Shown here one piece after another: positions 53,910 through 64,000 of a DNA stretch of 64,000 nucleotides. Position 1 is the first letter of the stretch. Every line of letters starts with the position of its first letter. This DNA comes from Diphasiastrum complanatum. Lineage: Eukaryota; Streptophyta; Lycopodiopsida; Lycopodiales; Lycopodiaceae. The position numbers and the translations under genes were made by a program. The notes under the pieces are model-generated. The model was not told where the DNA came from. It did not search any database and was given only the letters and a program-made list of their open reading frames with translations. The DNA lies in the NCBI GenBank assembly GCA_029204225.1, contig CM055112.1, positions 29,903,203-29,967,202 on the forward strand. Direction: 5' to 3'.

Positions 53910-56900
53910 CTCCCTCTTCAACTAGTTTTAGCATAGACTTTGATAATACTCCAAGTGAAGTCCTATGCTTCATGAACAAGTCTTTTCCCAATTCTTTGGT
54001 GAAGATATCAGCTACACACTCCCTTGAAGACACATGTTGAAGCTCCACCTCCTTTGCAATGACTCACTCCCTCACAAAATGATATTGTATCTCAACATGC
54101 TTGCTCCTAGCATGAAAGATAGGATTGGATGCCATTCTTTGGGCTGATTTATTGTCACAAAAGATGATTGGGGTCTCTGAAAAATCCAGCAAGTGAAGAT
54201 CCTTGATCATCCTTTTGATTCATACCATCTCCTTTGTGCAATGTGTAAGAGCTTTGTACTCAGCCTCACTAGATGACAATGAGATAGTGGCTTGTTTCTT
54301 TGACATCCATGATATAGCTCCATCACCTATGAAAATACAATAAGAACTAATGGATTTCCTATCCATTATATCTCCAGCATAGTCCGAATCTGAAAATCCA
54401 AAAAGATTAGGTGATGATCCCTCATATAATATGCCAAAATCTCGAGTTCCAATGATGTACCTCAAAACTCGCTTTCCTAGCTTCCAATGCTCCTCATTAG
54501 GATCTTGCATGAATTGACTCAATCTTCCAACACAATAGCTTAGATCAGGTCTAGTAATGGTTAGATAGATGAGTGAACCAACTAGCTTTCTATAGAGAGT
54601 AATGTCCTTGAAGGATCTTTCATTACCTCTTATAGTAAGCTTTACATGAGACTCCATAGGTGTATCAATAGCTTTTGCATCTACCATATGAAATCTTTCT
54701 AGAATAGAATTAGCATACTTCTCTTGACAAATGAAAGTAGATTGAGAAGATCTAATGACTTCTATTCCTAAAATGTAATGCAAATTACCAAGATCATGCA
54801 CCTCAAACTCCTTCTTAAGAGCATTCTTGATATCCTCCACATCTTGATTGTCTCCACCACTCAAGATGATATCATCCACATAGATTAGCAAGATGGTAAC
54901 ATCATTTCCAGCAAACCTATAATAAAGCGAATGATCATACTCACTCATAACAAAGCCTTGAGAGAGTAAAAAAAGTGTTAAGCTTAGCATACCAACTCCT
55001 TGGTGCTTGCTTAAGGCCATACAAACTCTTTTGTAGAAGACACACATGATTTGGCTTTGTTGATGAGATGTAGCTCTCGGGTTGCTCCATGTATACTTCC
55101 TCCTCAAGATCACCATTCAAGAATGCATTTGAAATGTCCATTTGCCATAGATCCCATCCATAAAGTGAAGCAAGTGAAATGATGACTCGAATGCTTACCA
55201 TCTTTGCCACGGGTGAAAAGGTCTCATCATAGTCAATTCCTTGTTGTTGAGCATATCCTTTTGCCACTAACTTTGCCTTGTACTTGTTGATAGATCCGTC
55301 TTGGTTTGTCTTCACCTTGAAGATCCATTTGCATCCAATAGCTTTCTTGTCCTTAGGCAACTCCACCAATCTCCATGTTCCATTCTTCATAAGAGCTTGA
55401 TACTCAAGATCCATTGCTTGGATCCACTCCTCTTCTTTCCTTGCTTGATCTACACTTGTAGGCTCATCCAAAGAGGTTAGGAAAGCAACATAGTTTCCAG
55501 AAACTACTTGCTTACCCTTTTGATCATATGTGAGCCTTGAAGGTACTTGTCTTTCTCTTGATGTTCTCCTTGGCTTTTGACTTGATGAAGGTCCATCATC
55601 ACCACCATCCAAAGTAGGATCCTTCTCATCAACATCAAGAATGTTAGATCCATCTACTTTACCATCAATCATGCTTGAAGACACCTTTGGAATGTTTCCC
55701 TCATCAAAAATGACATCTCTACCAACAATCACTTTGTTAGTAGAAGGAATGTAAACCTTGTAGGCTTTACTCACCTCACTATATCCAACAAAAATACCTC
55801 TTCTTGAAGATGGATCCTCCTTGGTCCTATCATCAAGAGTAATGTTGACATAGCATGTGCATCCAAAGGTTCTTAGAAAGTTGACACTCGGCCTCCTCTT
55901 GAATAGCATCTCAAAAGGTGTCCTTCCATCCAAAATAGCACTCGGCCACTTATTGCACAAGAAATTGGCACACAACAAAGCTTGATCCCAAAATGGTTTG
56001 TCAAGATTAGCACTTAACCTCATAGCTTTAGAACTTTCACATAAAGTTCTATTCTTCCTTTCAGCCACTCCATTTTGTTGTGGGGTCCTTGATGTTGTAT
56101 ACTCCCTCTTGATCCCATGCTCATCACAAAAGGCCTTGAACTTGTTAGATATGTACTCACCACCATTGTCACCTCTCAAGCACTTGATCTTTGTGGAGAA
56201 TTGGTTCTCCCTTGCATTCTTGAACTTGACAAAGACATCATACACTTCATCCTTGCTCTTTAGTAGATAGATCCAACAAAATCTACTAAAATCATCAATG
56301 AATGCTACATATATCTTAGCTCCACTATTGCTAATTGTAGTAAATCCATGAATATCCGAATGTACAAGTTGAAAAGGCTTTGTAGATCTAGAAATAGATC
56401 TAGTATAAGGTAGTCTATGTGACTTAGACAAAGCACAAGACTCACAAACATGCTTGTCATTACTTAAGGAACTTGGAAGACCAATCACAACCTTCTTCCT
56501 TGCCATTACCTCCAATGACTTGAAGTTGAGGTGTCCCATCTTTTTGTGCCAAACCTCTTGAATAGAAATTTGCTCCCTTGCAACACATCCAACTTGGTTA
56601 GCAATAACACAAGCATCAAGTTTGAACAACTTCCCTTGTCTTTTACCTTTTCCAATCAAGACATCCTTCCTTTTGATAAAAAAAGCATCTCCATCAAACT
56701 CTACCTTGAGGTCCTTACTTAGCATTTGACTCACACTAAGCAAATTCTTGTTAATAGATAGAATAAACAAGACATCCTCCAAATGAACATTCCTATTTGT
56801 AGAGAGAGAAATAGGAATTGTGCCAATCCCTTTGATTGCACACTCACCATCATTGGCCGTGTAAATCACCCTCTTTTCATCTCCATATGCCAACAAAGAA

Positions 56901-57859
56901 GTGAAGTACTCTTTATGAAAGGTCATGTGTGAACTTGCTCCACTATCAATCCACCAAGGAACTAGATCTCCATCATTAGCAAGCATACATGAAGACATCA
57001 CAAAAGCATCATCATTTGCATCTTGCACATCCAAACCATCCTCATCAAGAGTAAGATTACCTTGCTTGTCTCCTTGATCTCTCTTCTTCTTGTAGCACTC
57101 ACTTGCAAAGTGTCCTTTGATGCCACAATAGAAGCACTTGAGCTTTGATCTATCCTTCTTTTTGCCACTTGAAGAAGCATCCACTTGATCTTGCCCTTTA
57201 GACCACTTGCTTTTGGTTCTGCCCTTGAATTTGCCCTTTGTGAACATAGCATCCTCTTGAAGTGTCGATGTAGATCCACCTCTTGCTTGAAGCCTATATT
57301 CCTCATTGATCAAGATCTCTTGAAGATCCATCAAACTTGGCAAAGTCTTTTGAATAGCAATACTTTGAACAATGTTAGCATGAGCATCCAACAAGCCATT
57401 AAGAATCACTTGAATAAGCTCTCCTTCCTTAATGCTTTCATGTATGCAAGCTAACTCATCATTCAATGCTTTTATTCTCAAAACAAAAGTACTTGGACTT
57501 TCTTCATTCTTTTGCAAACAAGAAAAGATTTGCCTTCTTAGAGTCAACACTCTAGAAGTAGACTTGGATTCATAAAGCTTCTTCAATGAATTCCAAGCTT
57601 CCAAAGATGATGTGCACTTACCAACTTCCTTGAGAAGTTCATTGGTAACATTCATCTTTATCATGTGTAGAGCCTTCTTGGCCCTCTTGTCATACCTCAA
57701 TTGATCTTGTTGTGTTGTTGGTCTCTCCTCCAAACCTACAACAATATCCAAAACATCATTCATCTCAAGAAGTGACTCCATCCTCACTTTCCATAATCAA
57801 TAGTTACTTGAGGTAAGCCTATCATTGGCTTCCAACATGACTCCAATTGAGGTTGCCAT
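53910..57859 (-). pseudogene. Element D gag-pol polyprotein
   Basis: Gag starts at ATG 57859; a TGA lies 17 codons later (SSNY-stop-LWKVRM). The frame is then open for 948 codons from 57787. It has gag FVLRIKALNDELACIHE, knuckle CFYCGIKGHFASEC, protease WWIDSGASSHMT, pre-integrase WHKKMGHL, integrase HSDIHG, RGDNGGEYIS and NGVAERKNRTL, and RT to GLKQAPRSWYAKL. An indel at the A7 run near 54970 shifts to the frame 54220-55116, with LIYVDDIILSGG, LSYCVGRLSQFM and ISWMSKKQATISLSS. RNase H continues through TGA at about 54218 and another near 54063 to the C terminus near 53930. It is the best preserved polyprotein in the window. Confidence 0.93.
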
Positions 57860-58449
57860 GTAGCAATGACCTGATCTTCTCTTTCAACCTGTTTCAATGC
57901 ACAAAGCACTCCTTTGAACAACAACAAATGCTTTCAAAAGAAATCACCAAGATTTGAAACTATCTCACAAATTCTCTTCTAGCACTTATCCAAGCAGATC
58001 AACACATAGAATCATGGAATCTTGATCAACCTATGATCTATCCTCAATCTAATGACTTTTGCCACTTCCTAAGATTGAAACACACTCAAATGAAGTCCAG
58101 AAACCTCACTATCTAGAGATCCAATCAAAATTAGGATTTTGACAAAATCACAAAAAATTGACTATTCCAAATCTACATGCAAATGCTGAAAATTTGATAT
58201 GCAATCTATAAGCCACCACTTAGGCTGAACCAATGATCCAAAAATCGGCCAAATCCAGCATGTGAATTCAAAAAATGGAATTGAACAAGTATATTGACCT
58301 ATTTAGTGTTTTGATCTACAAAAGATCCAATCTACAAAAGCAAAAAAATCCGATTTTGGTGTAGAATCCTCTCTAGCATGCTCTAGACTTGATATCTTCA
58401 CCAAATCATTGATAGATCTGATTTCCTCCTTCATAACTTGAAACACAAG
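57860..58449 (-). other. Element D leader
   Basis: About 590 noncoding bases lie between the primer site and the gag ATG on the minus strand. Confidence 0.7.
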
Positions 58450-58461
58450 CTCTGATACCAC
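58450..58461 (-). other. Primer-binding site of element D
   Basis: On the minus strand TGGTATCAGAGC matches initiator-Met tRNA and directly abuts the 5' LTR. Confidence 0.92.
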
Positions 58462-59110
58462 GTGAAAGATTTCAGATCCTTAAGATCCAATCTACTTGAA
58501 TGATCTTTGGTTAGAAAGAGAAATACACTACCAATTTCACCAATGTAAAAAAATCAGCATCTACACACAATTTGAGATGCAAATACTAATAGAACTTGAT
58601 CAAACTTGAATGAAATGATTATGTACTATTACTGTCCATACAAAACCAGCAAGCTATTGTATTTCACACGTGTGGATCCAAAAGTAACAGATATAGATCA
58701 TTCTACACATAGAATTGCAAGCAATCACCAAGATAGTGCACCAATGGATAGTAGAACCCAAGAGAACCATGTATAAGCATGAAATGAGATAGAGAAGAGA
58801 GAAGATGACTCTCTCCACGAGTTACATCCTTTTATAGCAGGTCCAAAACCTATTTGGCCACTTGGCTTTCCCACCAAAATGCTAACCCTACCAATTTTGG
58901 GTCTAGATTCAATGTACCCAACTTATTCAAATTGAATCTACTCAAACTCGCATTCTATCTTTCCCACACTTTCAAAAAGTGTTTATTCAAATGAAATTTA
59001 GACTAATTAACTTTGAAAAGTCAACCTCTAATTCTAAAACAAGTTTTGGCCTCAATATGCCAAATATGGAAATATTGCAAAATGTGATGAAACTAGTTGA
59101 ATCTTTCACA
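58462..59110 (-). repeat. 5' LTR of element D (649 bp)
   Basis: Matches the left LTR end to end; its inner first base is C instead of T (CGTGAAAGATT). It carries CACACGTGTG at 58665-58674 and the TATA element near 58828-58836. It ends AATCTTTCACA at 59110, next to the GATAG duplication. Confidence 0.95.
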
Positions 59111-60361
59111 GATAGGTGGTGTCTTTTCATACTCACTCTCTCGACCTTCGTCTTCATGTGCATCATCCTGTGGAGAATCTTCTTCATCTTCTTCTTCCAA
59201 AATTGTGGGAAGTCTTCATCTTCATCTTAATCTTCATACCTATGCGTCTCATCAGAAATCACATTTTTCTTATGTGAATCTTGTTCATTACATGATCAAA
59301 ACACCTGTACGCCTTCGTCCTCTCATCATAATTGACAAAGATACACTTGATTGCTTTGGCATCAAGTTTTTTTTGCTCCTCCTTTGGCACATGCACATAG
59401 GCCTTACATCCAATGACACGAAACTTGTCAATTTTTGGCTTTATTCCTGTAAATGCTTCTTCGGGAGTCACATTTGGAACCGCAACTGTAGGGCTCATGT
59501 TTTGCAAGAACGTTGCCGCACTGCACACTTCCGACCAAAGTGAATCAGTTAAGCCCATCTGCTTCATCATGGAACGTGCACTCTCTATAATAGTCCCATT
59601 TTTTCTTTCAACTACACCATTACTATGCGACGTGTGTGATTGTGTGACTTGTCTTTTAATGTCGTATTCTTTTCAAAAGTCCTCAAAATCATCAGATTTG
59701 TATTCGCCCCCTCTATCTTAGAGCTTTGATGTGTGCATCCAGTTGGTTCTCTAATAAAGCCTTAAACTCCTTGAAGCGAACAAAAGCATCAGATTTCTTC
59801 TTCAAGAAATAAATCTATGTCCTCCTAGAGTAATCATCTATGGAAGTCATAAAACAATAGGCTTTCCTTATTGACATGGTCTTCATTGGGCCACACAAGT
59901 CACTGTGAATAAGTTCCAGCAGTTTCTTAGCTCTTGCAACTCCACCTTTCTTGAATGTCTCTCTATAATGCTTTCCCATAACACATCCTTCACATATGGC
60001 ATGATAATCATCCTGTAGTGCTGGTAATCTTGTTACCATTTTCAACTTCGCCATCAATCTCAAGCTCCCATAGATCAAGTGACCAAGTCTTTTGTGCCAC
60101 AATTCAGATTGTGATGCTGTTGAGATAGCCAAACCATATTCTCTTGGTTTTGCAGCATCCAATTTATAAAGGCCACAGTTACTATCCATATAACCTCTCA
60201 CTACCACCTTATGGTTGTGGTTCATGTTCTTCATCAGACATCCGTCCTTGACAAATTCAACCTTAAGATGTTGATTTTCGATCACACCAACAAAAAGCAA
60301 ACTCTTTTTGAAAAGGAATATAAAGCACATTAGAGATATTCTTGATTTTACCATCAGGAAA
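59111..60361 (-). pseudogene. Copia element H, middle part: pre-integrase and integrase
   Basis: The frame at 59815-60456 has KDGCLMKNMNHNHKVVV, SELWHKRLGHLIYGSLRLM, CEGCVMGKHYRETF, LIHSDLCGPMKTMS and IDDYSRRT (zinc-binding region and first catalytic Asp). From 59570 to 59815 the core is heavily damaged and the DNGGE block is not readable in one frame. The frame at 59259-59570 gives the C-terminal half (TDSLWSEVCSAATFLQNM, VIGCKAYVHVPKEEQKKL). It leads into an acidic linker that joins 53259 after D is removed. Confidence 0.85.
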
Positions 60362-61409
60362 CTACACAGGTACATTGCCAACACCCTGTATTTGGCATTC
60401 CTCCCCATTGGCTTGCGTGACCTTGTTCCCATCATAGATTGGCGAGAATTTCTCAAACCAATCGTGTTTCCCAGTCATATGCCTTGTGGCGCCTTGATCT
60501 ATGAACCATTTGGCACCATCATCAACCTGGGATGCCAATGCCGATGAGAAGACACTTGTCTCATCATCTTCTCCATCATCTTTGGCAATGTTGCCTTGTT
60601 GCTTCACTTTTCCCGCCTTTATGTCCTCTTTCTTCTTGTAACACTCACATGCCCAATGACTCGGTTTGTGGCAATAGTAACATTTGCCTTTCTTCTTCTT
60701 TTTCACCTTCAATGATGACTCCCCCCCATCATCATCATCCTTGGATTTCTTAGGAATCCTCTTCCACCCCTTCTGCTTGCCTTTAGCAAGCAATGCTTGA
60801 TCATCCTGTGGGGCTTGCCTTGACTTCACCACCTCGCGGCGCTGCTCTTCCTGCAACATGATTCCATGAAGTCCTCAAAAATAGGCAATCTCTCCCTCAA
60901 AGTGATGCCGCTCACAAACATTTGTAGACCTTCCAAAACACCGCTCATAGTGGTATGTACCAATTCAACATCCCTAATTGGCTCTCCAATTGGCACAAGT
61001 TGATTTCTCAGCTCCTTTATCATGGTGAAGAAAGATCCCACTGATTCTCCTTCTTCCATCACGATTGTGTTCAACCTCGACTTTAAGAACATGGGTCGAG
61101 CTAGATTGCAAGTTTGAAATTGCATTCTAAGAGCTTCCCAAGCTCTCCTAGCTATCGTGGCATCACTTATATGGGTGATCACATGGTCTTTCACTGAAAG
61201 GTTGATCAAGGACAATGCTCTCTGCGTCTTTTTATCAAAGGCCCTCATGTCACCTAGAGTGGTATTAGGCCAAACTTCAATACCATCAACAATGTCCATA
61301 ACTCCTTCTCCATCAAAATGCTCTTCATTTTAAATTTCCAGATGTTGTAGTTAGAAACCCCATCAAGTTTGCTTGCATCGCCCAAAATTGCCTCATTGAT
61401 GTTTGTCAT
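60362..61409 (-). pseudogene. Copia element H: gag, zinc knuckle and protease
   Basis: Gag begins at ATG 61409 (TNINEAILGDASKLDG, NYNIWKFKMKSIL), shifts near 61290 into 60826-61299 (AWEALRMQFQTCNLA, SFFTMIKELRNQL), and shifts again near 60840 into 60362-60859. That frame has ALLAKGKQKGWKRIP, the knuckle CYYCHKPSHWACEC and the protease site WFIDQGATRHMTG. The catalytic triplet is DQG rather than DSG or DTG, which should inactivate it. GEECQIQGVGNVPV follows. Confidence 0.88.
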
Positions 61410-62689
61410 TTCCAAACTGCTTAAAACTCCACCTGTAGGCCAAAAAGTGTATGCCAAGGCCAACCGTGATGTCAAAAATAAAAAATAATGACCTGCAATT
61501 TTTGGCTTACTAGGCAACCCGCCGCTTTTCTGCCAAATTGAAAGTCGTACTAGCGTCGCCTTCCAAAATGCTTCTTGTCACCAACTTCTGACTACGTGCT
61601 CAATGAAATGGTAAAATCACTTTTGGCACACTCTGAACACTTTCTCCACAACAATCACTCTGTTTTGATTTACCGTACTTGCGAACAGTCAGGGTGCCCT
61701 TCGTTTGGAGGCTATAGCCTTTTGTTTGGCCAAAATAGGCTAAAGGAGGTGAAAATAAGGGCACTTTATGTTTTTGAATTGTCTTTTCACCTTGAAGGGA
61801 TTTCACTCTTCACCAACTTTAGGGCCCAACTCAAATTTCAGGATGAAGATTTTTAAAGAAGTTGAAGTGTCTTCTGCACTTCAGGCCCTTTCAAATGAAG
61901 TTCCAATGGTTACTTGATATCTGACTGTCTAGATCACTTCTTGGCCAGTCGATTTTAACCAGTGATCACTATGACCCCAGATCCAACAATCATAGGCTTC
62001 CAGGTGCATCCTACAAGCTTTTTGAGATCGCTACACCCCTCCACGCACTACAGGATTAGCGTGACTGGCTGCGCACACTGGCCCGTGACCTCCATCATGC
62101 CATTTTCATCTTTCTTCAAGCTTTCTTGAGCTATGGCAAATCTGCAAACGTGGATTTAACTTACCTGCTTGCACATGGCTGCTCAGGCCTTCTAAAGATC
62201 AATTCAATGAGTTAGGGCACCCACCACCACCGATTTACAACTTTCAAAAAGCTTCAAAAACAAGAAGAATTCACAGTTGCTTAGCTTAAAACTCTAGTTG
62301 AACTATGAATGAACTTTTCTTGGACTTTATTCAAACTTTTTCAAAAATACTTTTTGCAGCTACCTATCCTACTGAGGTCGCCCTACAGTAAGCTATCTTT
62401 TGCTTCAAACTGTTTTTTAAACGGTATCCGATTGGATTCAAGCCAATCACAAACACCAAGCAACCCTCCTTCTAAATTTTGGGCTTCAATTTTTTCTTGC
62501 TTTTTGATCCAGCTGACAATTCCCCGTCTCTAAGTCCTTTTTATAGTTTTGAGCCATTCCATGGATCTCCACAGACTCAGTTTTGTGCTTCCCAACCAGC
62601 AAACCATCGTGAATTCACAGCTCTCCGTTCCTATCCGGTGATTGTAGCAACCTAAACTTAAGAGGCTTTATTTGTAAGACATTTGTGTG
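61410..62689 (-). other. Leader side of element H; no LTR or gene recognised
   Basis: About 1.3 kb to the right of the H gag start should contain its leader, primer site and 5' LTR. I find no TGGTATCAGAGC-type site and no copy of the left-end sequence of H. Frames at 61575-61856 and 62309-62533 lack motifs. Confidence 0.4.
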
Positions 62690-62945
62690 TTATAAAGTGC
62701 TTTTTGGTTCAGTATAGGTGGATTCACCCTTCTTGTGAAGTCGAGATCAAGGAGGAGACTACTTTTGATGGCCTTTCTTGCCACAATAAAAGCACTTGAT
62801 CTTCTTCTTCTTGAGCTTGGATGATGAAGCATTAGAGGAATCATCTTCCTCCCCATCTTTGTCTTTGGATTTGACTTTGTTCTTGCTTGAGGATTGTTGA
62901 TGTTGGTTCTTGCTCCTCCCTTTGTGCTTATCCTTGGCAAAGAGA
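62690..62945 (-). pseudogene. Copia gag tail with partial zinc knuckle
   Basis: On the minus strand FAKDKHKGRSKNQHQQ, a Ser/Lys-rich stretch with DGEEDDSSNASSS, and KKKKIKCFYCGKKGHQK are readable. The knuckle is cut by a TAG just after CX2CX4H. This is the gag end of another copia copy. Confidence 0.75.
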
Positions 62946-63150
62946 CTAGTTTAGATCTAGAAGATAGATCAAGCTCAAGATCACCTTAGATCTTGTTGAG
63001 AAATCAGAGAGTAATTCATCGCAGGAAATCAACATGAATAACATGATTTTGACTAATTTCCACATGTGGGAACATGCTCCATACGTGTGAGATTTTCACA
63101 TGAACTAGAAATATAAAATAACCAAGCTAATTTTGCCAATTTTTCAAAAT
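62946..63150 (-). repeat. LTR-like fragment related to element B
   Basis: CACATGTGGGAACATGCTCC and TACGTGTGAGATTTTCAC at about 63062-63100 resemble the CACGTGGGAACAGGCTCC region near the end of the B LTR. The following AAGCTAATTTTGCCAATTTTTCA resembles its terminal part. Boundaries are not clear. Confidence 0.5.
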
Positions 63151-63154
63151 AACT

Positions 63155-64000
63155 ACTTTCCTTTTTGCCATTACCTCCAATGTTTTAAGATTGGGATGTC
63201 CCAACCCCTTGTGTCACATCTCTTGATTTGACGATTATTCCTTTGTCACACAACCATCTTTGTTAGCAATAACACAAACATCAAGTTTGTACAATCAAAG
63301 TCCATCTTTTATCTATCAAAGAAGCATCATCAACAAACTCACCTTCAAGACCCTTGTCAACCATTTGACTCACACTAAGAGGATTCTTAGTTATGGAAGG
63401 AATGAACAAAACATTATCTAGGTTGACATTCCTATTTTTAGAGAGAGAAATAGAATTGTTCCAATAACATGTCTTTTAACACTTTAGCTTTGACTTATCT
63501 CTTTTCTTGCCACCAAAAGAAGAAGCCTCACCTTCATCCAAATTTCCTTTCTTAAATCCCTTACCTTTGTCTTTTCCTTTAAAATTACCCTTTGAGAATA
63601 ATGTTTCTTCTCTCCACCAGTAGAAGTGCCTCCTCCTCTTGCTTGTAACCTATGTTTTCAACCACTAAGACCTCTTTGAGAATAATGTCTCTTCTTCTCC
63701 ACCTCGAGTAGAAGTGCCTCCTCCTCTTGCTTGTAACCTATGCTCTTCAACCACTAAGACCTCTTGTAAGTCTTCAACACTTGGCAATGTCTTTTGAATG
63801 GCAGAGGTTTGTACAAGGTTAGTATCATCCAACAAGCCATTAAGCTTAACTTGAACAAGTTATACATCCTTAATGATTTTATCTATGCATGCTAAAATTA
63901 TCAGTAAAGGATTTAACTCTTAAGATAAAAGTGTGAGCACTTTTTTCTTCATTGGACAACTTTGGAAGATTTTCCTTCTTAGGGACAATACCCTTGAGGT
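63155..64000 (-). pseudogene. D-family copia fragment: protease and gag, running off the window
   Basis: The sequence follows D in the same order: the pre-integrase segment (compare 56500-56620), the end of protease (compare 56740-56800), then a jump near 63475 over the protease active site and knuckle to the basic gag tail. Gag with the ILNGLL-type region continues to the edge. Many small indels leave no long frame. Confidence 0.75.
63592..63757 (-). repeat. Tandem duplication of about 83 bp within gag
   Basis: Two adjacent copies (63592-63674 and 63675-63757) share TTTGAGAATAATGT, AGTAGAAGTGCCTCCTCC, TCTTGCTTGTAACCTATG and CAACCACTAAGACCTC. It repeats the part of gag just before the knuckle. 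Confidence 0.85.

Larger units (their letters stand above)
53260..59110 (-). mobile_element. Ty1/copia element D, nearly intact, nested in element H
   Basis: Two LTRs of about 650 bp (53260-53909 and 58462-59110) flank a complete internal region with primer site, leader, gag, protease, integrase, RT, RNase H and polypurine tract (right of 53909). GATAG occurs on both flanks (53255-53259 and 59111-59115). Removing D plus one GATAG restores the open reading frame of H (the junction reads EKTPPIQEPRGKYLP). The LTRs differ at roughly two dozen positions, mostly transitions, so it is young compared with its neighbours. Coding is broken by one frameshift and three TGA codons. Confidence 0.95.

Overview
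The window is nuclear DNA of a land plant. It has one intron-containing SBP-box (SQUAMOSA promoter-binding-like) transcription factor gene, many decayed Ty1/copia retrotransposons whose primer-binding sites match plant initiator-Met tRNA, Ty3-type gag relics, long AT-rich noncoding tracts and dinucleotide microsatellites. The species cannot be fixed from sequence. The SBP domain most resembles the SPL8/LIGULELESS1 type as I remember it, and the repeat density suggests a large, TE-rich genome.

Layout. 1-5153: minus-strand copia element E1 (LTR, PBS, gag, protease, integrase, RT); its RNase H is replaced by a piece of another gag. 5154-11080: repeat fragments, an RNase H plus LTR stub, a copia gag relic and two opposed Ty3-type gag relics. 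11081-17384: plus-strand copia A, split by minus-strand copia B (11958-15967). 17385-19551: LTR-like sequence, an unassigned segment and a diverged LTR. 19552-26924: AT-rich and gene-poor, with microsatellites and a 57-bp RT scrap. 26925-32729: poly-C tract, GC-rich probable promoter/5' UTR, then the SBP gene (three coding exons, 634 aa). 35808-42826: two copies of one copia family (C1 plus, C2 minus) facing tail to tail. 42892-44300: about 2.3 tandem copies of the C2-type LTR, carrying a periodic inverted motif array. 44366-45451: an intronless histone-H3-like reading frame with a long C-terminal extension, broken by four in-frame TAG codons. 46200-51105: Ty3-type gag relic, LTRs and copia gag. 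51445-61409: copia H, split by the best preserved element D (53260-59110; two 650-bp LTRs, GATAG target duplication). 62690-64000: more copia fragments.

Most reading frames are therefore retrotransposon-derived and broken. The SBP gene is the only one that looks like a functional host gene. The two most unusual objects are the H3-like chimeric frame and the LTR motif array that ends just upstream of it. I recognise no organellar, viral-pathogen, tRNA, rRNA or CRISPR sequence. All homology calls rest on reading motifs by eye; no database search was run.
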